Of a DNA stretch of 64,000 nucleotides, positions 58,946 to 64,000 are shown piece after piece. The DNA lies in the NCBI GenBank assembly GCA_031286755.1, contig JAITTX010000306.1, positions 1-64,000 on the forward strand, in the 5' to 3' direction. Under the pieces are notes generated by a model. It did not search any database and was not told where the DNA came from. It saw only the letters and a program-made list of their open reading frames with translations. The stretch is from Paraburkholderia sp. (GTDB lineage Bacteria > Pseudomonadota > Gammaproteobacteria > Burkholderiales > Burkholderiaceae). Every line of letters begins with the position of its first letter. Position 1 is the stretch's first letter. The translations under genes and the position numbers were made by a program.

Positions 58946-60084
58946 CGCCGACCGAGCTGTTCATTGGCGCCACGCGCAACGAAGTGCGCGCGCTGCCCGC
59001 GTACAATGCCGGCCTCTCGGCGGACAGCGTGCGTGCGCAGTACGGGCTCGCGCGCGTCGCGAAGCTCGCGAGCAACGAGAACCCGCTGGGCGCTGGCGCG
59101 CGCGTGGAGGCCGCGCTCGCGCACGCGCTCGCCGGGGGTGTCAGCGTTTATCCCGATCCTGCGTGCGGCGCATTGCGCACGGCACTCGCCGAGCGTCTCG
59201 CGCTCGCCCCTGAGCGCCTGTGCTTTGGCAATGGCTCCGAGGACCTGCTCGCGGTGGCCTCGCACACGTTTCTCGCGCCGGGCGACGAGGTGGTCACCGT
59301 GGTGCCGTCGTTCGGGTTGCACATCATCTACCCGCAAAGCGCCGGAGCGAACGTAATCGCGGTGCCGATGCGCGCGCTCGAATTCGACGTCGACGCGCTG
59401 TGCGCGGCACTGAGCCCGCGCACGCGCATGCTCATCATTAGCAATCCTTCCAATCCGGTCGGCTGCGCAATGAGCACCGCGCAGATCGAGCGGCTGCTTT
59501 CCTGCGTCTCGCCGGCAACGCTGGTGCTGTGGGACGAGGCCTATTACGAGTACGCGCGCCACGCGCCCGATTATGCCGACTGCCTGCCGCTGCTCGCGCG
59601 CAGCCGCTCGCCGTGGCTCATGCTGCGTACCTTCTCGAAGGCATACGGGCTCGCGGGCGTGCGCATCGGCTATGGCGCCGCATCCGATGCGCGGCTCGTC
59701 GGCCTGATGGAGCGGATTCGCACGCCGTTCGGCATCAATCATCTCGCGCAATGCGCAGCGCTCGCAGCGCTGGCCGATAGCGCGCATATGGAGGCGAGCG
59801 TCGCGCACGTCGAGCGTGAACGCGAGCGCATGCGCGAGGCACTCGTCGAACTCGGCTACGCGCCGGCGCGCTCGTATGCGAATTTCCTGTTCTTCGACGC
59901 GCACGAGGACGCCGCCGCGCTGTCCCAACGGCTGCTCGCGCATGGCGTGATCGTCAAGCCGTGGCGCGAGACGGGCTACGCAAGCTGCCTGCGCGTGTCG
60001 ATCGGCAGCGCCGACGACAACGACCTGTTCGTCGCCGCGCTCGCAGCCGAGCGCGGTGCGGCCGCTGCGAGGACATTGCGTTGA
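58942..60084 (+). CDS. HisC-like class I/II aminotransferase
   Basis: A 380-aa PLP aminotransferase of the histidinol-phosphate aminotransferase family. [18 protein letters not shown] is the family N-terminus; the PLP lysine is Lys233 in [18 protein letters not shown] and the pyridine-N Asp lies in [12 protein letters not shown]. Because it is coupled to an amino acid importer and oxidative enzymes, a catabolic transamination of the imported amino acid is more likely than histidine synthesis. It overlaps the ATPase gene by 4 bp and the regulator start by 4 bp (TTGA). Confidence 0.9.
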
Positions 60085-60863
60085 AGACCGTCCGACTCGC
60101 GCGAAACGCCGCGAAGCCGCGCACCGGCCCCGAACCGCAAGCCGCCATCGCGCGCTACGAGCAGGTCAAGGCCTACGTGCGCCGCAGCATCGAGTCCGGA
60201 GCGTGGCGCACCGGCGACCGCATCCCCTCGGAGCTCGCGCTGGTGGGCACCCTCGGCGTCTCGCGCATGACCATCAATCGCGCGTTGCGCGAGCTCTCCG
60301 ACGAAGGCGTGCTCACGCGGCAATCGGGCATTGGCACCTTCGTCGCCGAAACCAAGCCGCTCTCGACGCTGTTGACGATCGCGCATATCGGCGACGAGAT
60401 CCGCTCGCGCGGCCACGCCTACAGCTTCGCAATCCTGCTGCAGGCGCGCGAAACCGCGCCCGTGCTGGTGTCGAGCGCGCTGGAACTGATGCCGGGCGCG
60501 TCGGTTTTTCATGTGATCTGCGTGCATCGCGAGAATGGCCTGCCAGTGCAACTGGAGGAGCGCTACGTGAACCCGGACCTCGCACCGGATTTTCTCGCGC
60601 AGGACTTCAGCGCGCGGCGCCCCTCCGAATACCTGTACGACACGGTGCCGCTCGACGAGATCGAGCATATCGTCGATGCGGCGCTGGCGACGCCCAGCGA
60701 AGCGGCGCTGCTCGAAATCTCCGATGGAGAGCCGTGCCTCACGCTGGTGCGGCGCACGTGGACCAAACACCGGGCAGTCACGTTCGCGCGCTTCGTGCAT
60801 CCGGGCTCGCGCTACCGGCTCGGCTGCCGCTTCTCGCCCGGTGCCGCGCCACAGCAGGGGTGA
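60081..60863 (+). CDS. GntR family regulator, HutC subfamily (UTRA domain)
   Basis: A 260-aa regulator. Winged helix-turn-helix at about residues 22-88 (YVRRSIESGAWRTGDRIPSE, GVSRMTINRALRELSDEGVL, wing RQSGIGTFVA) and a UTRA effector domain at about 105-250 (ERYVNPDLAPDFLAQDF, EAALLEISDGEPCLTLVRRT). The predicted start is TTG (60081-60083), with GAGGA 7 bp before it and a 4-bp overlap with the aminotransferase stop; no ATG or GTG gives a complete HTH. It is co-transcribed with its target genes, as hutC often is. Confidence 0.88.
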   Translation: MKTVRLARNAAKPRTGPEPQAAIARYEQVKAYVRRSIESGAWRTGDRIPSELALVGTLGVSRMTINRALRELSDEGVLTRQSGIGTFVAETKPLSTLLTIAHIGDEIRSRGHAYSFAILLQARETAPVLVSSALELMPGASVFHVICVHRENGLPVQLEERYVNPDLAPDFLAQDFSARRPSEYLYDTVPLDEIEHIVDAALATPSEAALLEISDGEPCLTLVRRTWTKHRAVTFARFVHPGSRYRLGCRFSPGAAPQQG

Positions 60864-60938
60864 CCCGCGCCATCCGCGTATCCGGCCTGGCGACGCTTAT
60901 CGACGTTTATCGACACAACCCTCGACGAGACCATCACG

Positions 60939-61916
60939 ATGACTGAGACAGCCTACATTCCTCTGATCGACATGCAGGGTGTGCGCAATCGCGAGCGCGA
61001 GGCCACCCGGCAGGTCGCGCGCGAAATCTACCGGGCTTGCACCACGAGCGGCTTTTTCTATATCCGCAACCATGGCGTGCCCGCGGAAATCATCGAGCGC
61101 GCCCAGGCGGCGGCGCGCACATTCTTCGCGCATCCGCCCGAAGTCAAGCGGCAGGCCGCGGTCAATCACCGGCATCGCGGTTTCAATGCGCTCGGCGACG
61201 CCACGATGTATCAGGCCACGCGCCCCGACTTCAAGGAGTTCTTCTCCATTGGCCTGGAACTGCCCGAGGACGATCCCTCCGTGCTCGCGGGCGAAGCGTT
61301 GCGCGGCCCGAACAACTGGCCCGCGTTCATGCCGGAATTGCGCCCCGCCCTGTACGCCTACTACGAAGCGCTCGGCGCCTGCGGCGCCGATCTGCTGCGC
61401 GTGGTGGCGCTGAGCCTCGGCATCGGTGAAGACTTTTTCGTGGACAAGTACACCAAGCGCCTGCAACGCACGCAAATGGTCTACTACCCGGCCCAGGACC
61501 CGCAGTCGGAAGCCGATCAGTTCGGCGTCGCGCCGCATACCGACTACGGCTGCATCACGCTGCTGTGGCAGGACAACATCGGCGGCCTGCAAGTGCGCGA
61601 GCTCGGCTCGAACAACTGGATCGACGCGCCGCCCATCGAGGGCACGCTCGTGATCAACGTGGGCGATCTGCTCGCGCGCTGGTCGAACGATCGCTTCCAG
61701 TCGACCATGCATCGCGTCATCAATCGCTCGGGACGCGAGCGCTATTCGATCGCCACGTTCTACGATCCCGATTATCGCGCGACCGTGGACCCGCGTGGCC
61801 TGGGTGTGGACGATGCGCACGCGAAGCACGAGAGCGTTGCGGCCGGCGACTATATTCTCGGCCGCATCAATGCGTCGATGGGATATCGCAAGAAGCTTCA
61901 GCAGACGGCAAGCTGA
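60939..61916 (+). CDS. 2-oxoglutarate/Fe(II)-dependent oxygenase (isopenicillin N synthase-like)
   Basis: A 325-aa jelly-roll oxygenase. The iron triad is His200-x-Asp202 in GVAPHTDYGCITLL and a His near residue 256 in STMHRVIN; the 2-oxoglutarate Arg lies in RERYSIATF. The N-terminal GFFYIRNHGVPAEIIERA is typical of the DIOX_N/IPNS family. Hydroxylation, desaturation or C-C cleavage are all possible. In this operon it may act on the imported amino acid or on its 2-oxoacid. It lies 75 bp after the regulator, the largest gap within the operon. Confidence 0.9.
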   Translation: MTETAYIPLIDMQGVRNREREATRQVAREIYRACTTSGFFYIRNHGVPAEIIERAQAAARTFFAHPPEVKRQAAVNHRHRGFNALGDATMYQATRPDFKEFFSIGLELPEDDPSVLAGEALRGPNNWPAFMPELRPALYAYYEALGACGADLLRVVALSLGIGEDFFVDKYTKRLQRTQMVYYPAQDPQSEADQFGVAPHTDYGCITLLWQDNIGGLQVRELGSNNWIDAPPIEGTLVINVGDLLARWSNDRFQSTMHRVINRSGRERYSIATFYDPDYRATVDPRGLGVDDAHAKHESVAAGDYILGRINASMGYRKKLQQTAS

Positions 61917-61983
61917 TCCGGCAGCGCAAGCTGGGCACCAGCCGGCGCCCTTCATTCCAGACACTGAACTCGACAGGCCCTTC

Positions 61984-63363
61984 ATGGAAGCAATACTGAA
62001 CGCGCTCAAGGACGCGCTCGGCGCGGACGCGGTACGAACCGGCAACGCTATCGAAAGCCGCTACCTTGGCGACTGGAGCGCGAAGTCCGCGCACGCCCCG
62101 CTCGCGGTGGTGCTGCCCCGTGATACTCAGGAGGTGGCCACCGCGCTGCGGTTGTGCAACGCGGCCCGGCAAAGCGTCGTGCCGCAGGGCGGCTTGACGG
62201 GCCTCGCGGGCGGCGCTGTGCCCACATCGCGCGACGTTTGCATTTCGCTGGAGCGCATGACCGGCATCGAAGAGATAGACCGCTCCGCCGCCACCATGAC
62301 CGTGCGGGCCGGCACCACACTGCAGACGATCCAGGAAGCCGCCGACGCCGCTGGCTTCGAGTTCCAGCTCGACCTCGGCGCGCGCGGCACCTGCCAGATA
62401 GGCGGCAATCTCGCGACGAACGCGGGCGGTATCCGCGTCATTCAGTCGGGCACCGCGCGGGATCAGGTATTGGGCCTCGAAGTCGTGCTCGCGGATGGCA
62501 GCGTGCTGAGCGCCATGGGAAAGATGATCAAGAATAATACCGGCTACGATTTGCGGCATCTGTTCATCGGTTCGGAAGGCACGCTGGGCATCATTACCCG
62601 CGCCGTGCTGCGGCTCGCCCCTCGTCCCGCCGCGCGGCATACGGCGCTGTGCGCGCTTTCCGGATACGAAAGCGCGGTGGCGCTCCTGCAGACGCTAAAG
62701 GCGCGCCTCGGCAGGGAGCTCAGCGCGTTCGAGCTCATGTGGCCGGACTTCTTCGAGATGGGCGTGGCGTTCTCCCGCAGCCAGCAGGCGCCGTTTTCCA
62801 CCGCGTACCCGCTCTATGCGCTAATCGAGCATACGTCCTGCGCCGACGACCGGCACGACAGTCTCGCGCAAACGCTGGCGAACCAGCTCGAAGCGGGCGG
62901 GCTGCTCGACGCGATTATTTCGCAGTCCGCAGCGCAATCGCAGTCGTTATGGGAAATACGCGAAGCGACGGCGGAGTTTCCCGTCAAGCTCACTCCCATC
63001 AATTTCGACATCAGCATTCCGATTGGGGACATCGGCCGCTTCGTCGACGCCTGCCGCGCTGAGTTCCAATCGCGCTGGCCCGCCAGCCGCTCGTTGTTCT
63101 TCGGCCATATCGGCGACTCGAATCTGCACGTTACCGTGGATGGCCGGTCGATTCCCGGTGTCGCGCCCGACGCGGTCGAACAGGGTGTATACGATCTCGT
63201 CAGGGCGTTTCAGGGGTCGGTTTCCGCCGAGCATGGCATCGGCATGCACAAGCGCGCGTTTCTTGGCTATACGCGCAGCGAGGCGGAGCTTGCGTGCATG
63301 CGGTCGATCAAGCATGCGCTCGATCCCAACGCCATTCTGAATCCGGGGAAGCTGCTTTCGTGA
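61984..63363 (+). CDS. FAD-linked D-2-hydroxyacid dehydrogenase (GlcD/D2HGDH family)
   Basis: A 459-aa flavoprotein with FAD_binding_4 (about residues 35-175; VPQGGLTGLAGGAVPTSRDV, GTCQIGGNLATNAGGIRVIQ) and an FAD-oxidase C-terminal domain (about 215-457; FFGHIGDSNLHVTV, SAEHGIGMHKRAFL). HxGDxNLH and the later His supply the metal site of D-2-hydroxyglutarate or D-lactate dehydrogenases. No Fe-S domain is fused. The ATG at 61984 lies 67 bp after the oxygenase stop. It is the last gene of the operon and presumably oxidises a 2-hydroxyacid intermediate. Confidence 0.9.
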   Translation: MEAILNALKDALGADAVRTGNAIESRYLGDWSAKSAHAPLAVVLPRDTQEVATALRLCNAARQSVVPQGGLTGLAGGAVPTSRDVCISLERMTGIEEIDRSAATMTVRAGTTLQTIQEAADAAGFEFQLDLGARGTCQIGGNLATNAGGIRVIQSGTARDQVLGLEVVLADGSVLSAMGKMIKNNTGYDLRHLFIGSEGTLGIITRAVLRLAPRPAARHTALCALSGYESAVALLQTLKARLGRELSAFELMWPDFFEMGVAFSRSQQAPFSTAYPLYALIEHTSCADDRHDSLAQTLANQLEAGGLLDAIISQSAAQSQSLWEIREATAEFPVKLTPINFDISIPIGDIGRFVDACRAEFQSRWPASRSLFFGHIGDSNLHVTVDGRSIPGVAPDAVEQGVYDLVRAFQGSVSAEHGIGMHKRAFLGYTRSEAELACMRSIKHALDPNAILNPGKLLS

Positions 63364-63374
63364 CCCGGCGCCGC

Positions 63375-64000
63375 TCAGCCCGGCAACACCTTGCGCGGGT
63401 TGAGCACGCCGAATGGATCCAGTGCGCGCTTGATCGAGTGCATGGCCGCGATCTCGTCCGCGCTGCGCGTATGGTCTAGCACGTCGCGCTTTTTCGCGCC
63501 AATGCCGTGCTCGGCCGACACCGATCCGCCAAAGTCGCGCACGATGCCATAGACGAGCACCTCGATGTCCTCGACGGTCTGCGCATCCGCATCGGCCACG
63601 TGCACGATCAGATGCAGGTTGCCGTCGCCGAGGTGGCCGTAGGCCAGCACGATGCTGCCAGGCCAGGTGGCACTCACCTCGCGTTCGCACAGTTGCGCCG
63701 CCGCGCCGATATCGGCGATCGAAAAGCTGACATCGAAGGCCACGAGACCTGGCAGCGTCACCGGAAAGTCGGCCGTCGAATCGCGCACGCGCCAGAACAT
63801 CTGCGCATCGGCGCGCGACTGCGCAATGGCCGCATTCTCGATCACGCCGTTTTCCAGCATCGTCGCGAGAAAACCTTCAAAGCGCTCCTGATGCGCGCAA
63901 GCCTGAGATCCCGTCGCTTCGAGCAGCACGTAGTAGCCGTGCCGGCTCCCGAGTGGCCGCCTCAGCCCCGCGACGCTCCCCGTCACGTAGTCAACGAAGC
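63375..64000 (-). CDS. FAD-linked oxidase, C-terminal part (gene runs out of the window)
   Basis: The reading frame is open to the window edge and covers about the last 208 codons of a second D-2-hydroxyacid dehydrogenase. YGHLGDGNLHLIVHV, SAEHGIGAKKRDVL and the end LDPFGVLNPRKVL match the FAD-oxidase C-terminal domain of the gene at 61984-63363, but the two differ throughout and are paralogs, not a fresh copy. They are convergent, 11 bp between stops. Start and N-terminal FAD domain lie beyond 64000. Confidence 0.88.
   Translation of the reverse strand, partial: FVDYVTGSVAGLRRPLGSRHGYYVLLEATGSQACAHQERFEGFLATMLENGVIENAAIAQSRADAQMFWRVRDSTADFPVTLPGLVAFDVSFSIADIGAAAQLCEREVSATWPGSIVLAYGHLGDGNLHLIVHVADADAQTVEDIEVLVYGIVRDFGGSVSAEHGIGAKKRDVLDHTRSADEIAAMHSIKRALDPFGVLNPRKVLPG

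Noticed and set aside
60891..60910. Tandem CGACGCTTAT/CGACGTTTAT duplication before the oxygenase gene
   Set aside because: Two imperfect 10-mers with no other sign of function.

Overview
The window looks like part of a secondary chromosome (or a catabolic region) of a Burkholderia-type betaproteobacterium, most likely Paraburkholderia, Caballeronia or Burkholderia. The evidence is the high G+C, the dense one-way operons with 4-bp ATGA overlaps, the many solute transporters, and clusters typical of these genera (OpuC/Osm ABC system, ars operon with ACR3 and ArsH, hydroxyproline catabolism, hydroxamate siderophore). No rRNA, tRNA, IS element, CRISPR array or phage gene was seen. Genus-level placement is inference from gene style only.

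Left part. 1-1137 is a beta-propeller lipoprotein. 1319-9291 is a leftward cluster: serine-glyoxylate-type aminotransferase, 1032-aa FAD/Fe-S 2-hydroxyacid dehydrogenase, ACS-family MFS carrier, crotonase and class III CoA-transferase. A divergent GntR/FCD regulator (9512-10255) and a 16-bp perfect palindrome lie at its head. 10975-14459 is a four-gene OpuC/Osm ABC importer. 14959-18834 pairs an M20 amidohydrolase and an MHS-type MFS carrier with a divergent LysR regulator. 18913-21600 is arsR-arsC-acr3-arsH. Then follow PPK2, a GFA protein/small protein/OmpR-EnvZ type operon, a phosphoesterase, two MFS exporters and, between them, the remnant of a hexapeptide-repeat (gamma-carbonic-anhydrase-like) gene.

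Middle. 29636-37842 is a leftward trans-4-hydroxy-L-proline catabolic cluster: epimerase, three-subunit D-hydroxyproline dehydrogenase, PAS-AraC regulator, pyrroline-hydroxycarboxylate deaminase, Ldh-family imine reductase and a DMT carrier. The final alpha-ketoglutarate semialdehyde dehydrogenase is not in the window. 38668-48816 is an alcaligin-type NRPS-independent siderophore locus: a TonB receptor facing N-hydroxylase, exporter, acyltransferase, IucA/IucC synthetase, FhuF-like reductase and Rieske protein, with Fur-box-like sequences in the shared 534-bp control region. A Met-rich secreted protein and an MBL-fold hydrolase follow.

Right part. 51017-55627 is a CoA-transferase, CitMHS carrier, acyl-CoA dehydrogenase and IclR regulator set, probably for activating and oxidising a di- or tricarboxylate. 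55851-63363 is one eight-gene unit: polar amino acid ABC importer, HisC-like aminotransferase, HutC-family regulator, 2-oxoglutarate/Fe(II) oxygenase and D-2-hydroxyacid dehydrogenase. Two inverted HutC-type GTATATAC sites sit in front of it. Its substrate cannot be read from the sequence, and it is the best candidate here for an undescribed pathway. The window ends inside a second, convergent D-2-hydroxyacid dehydrogenase gene.
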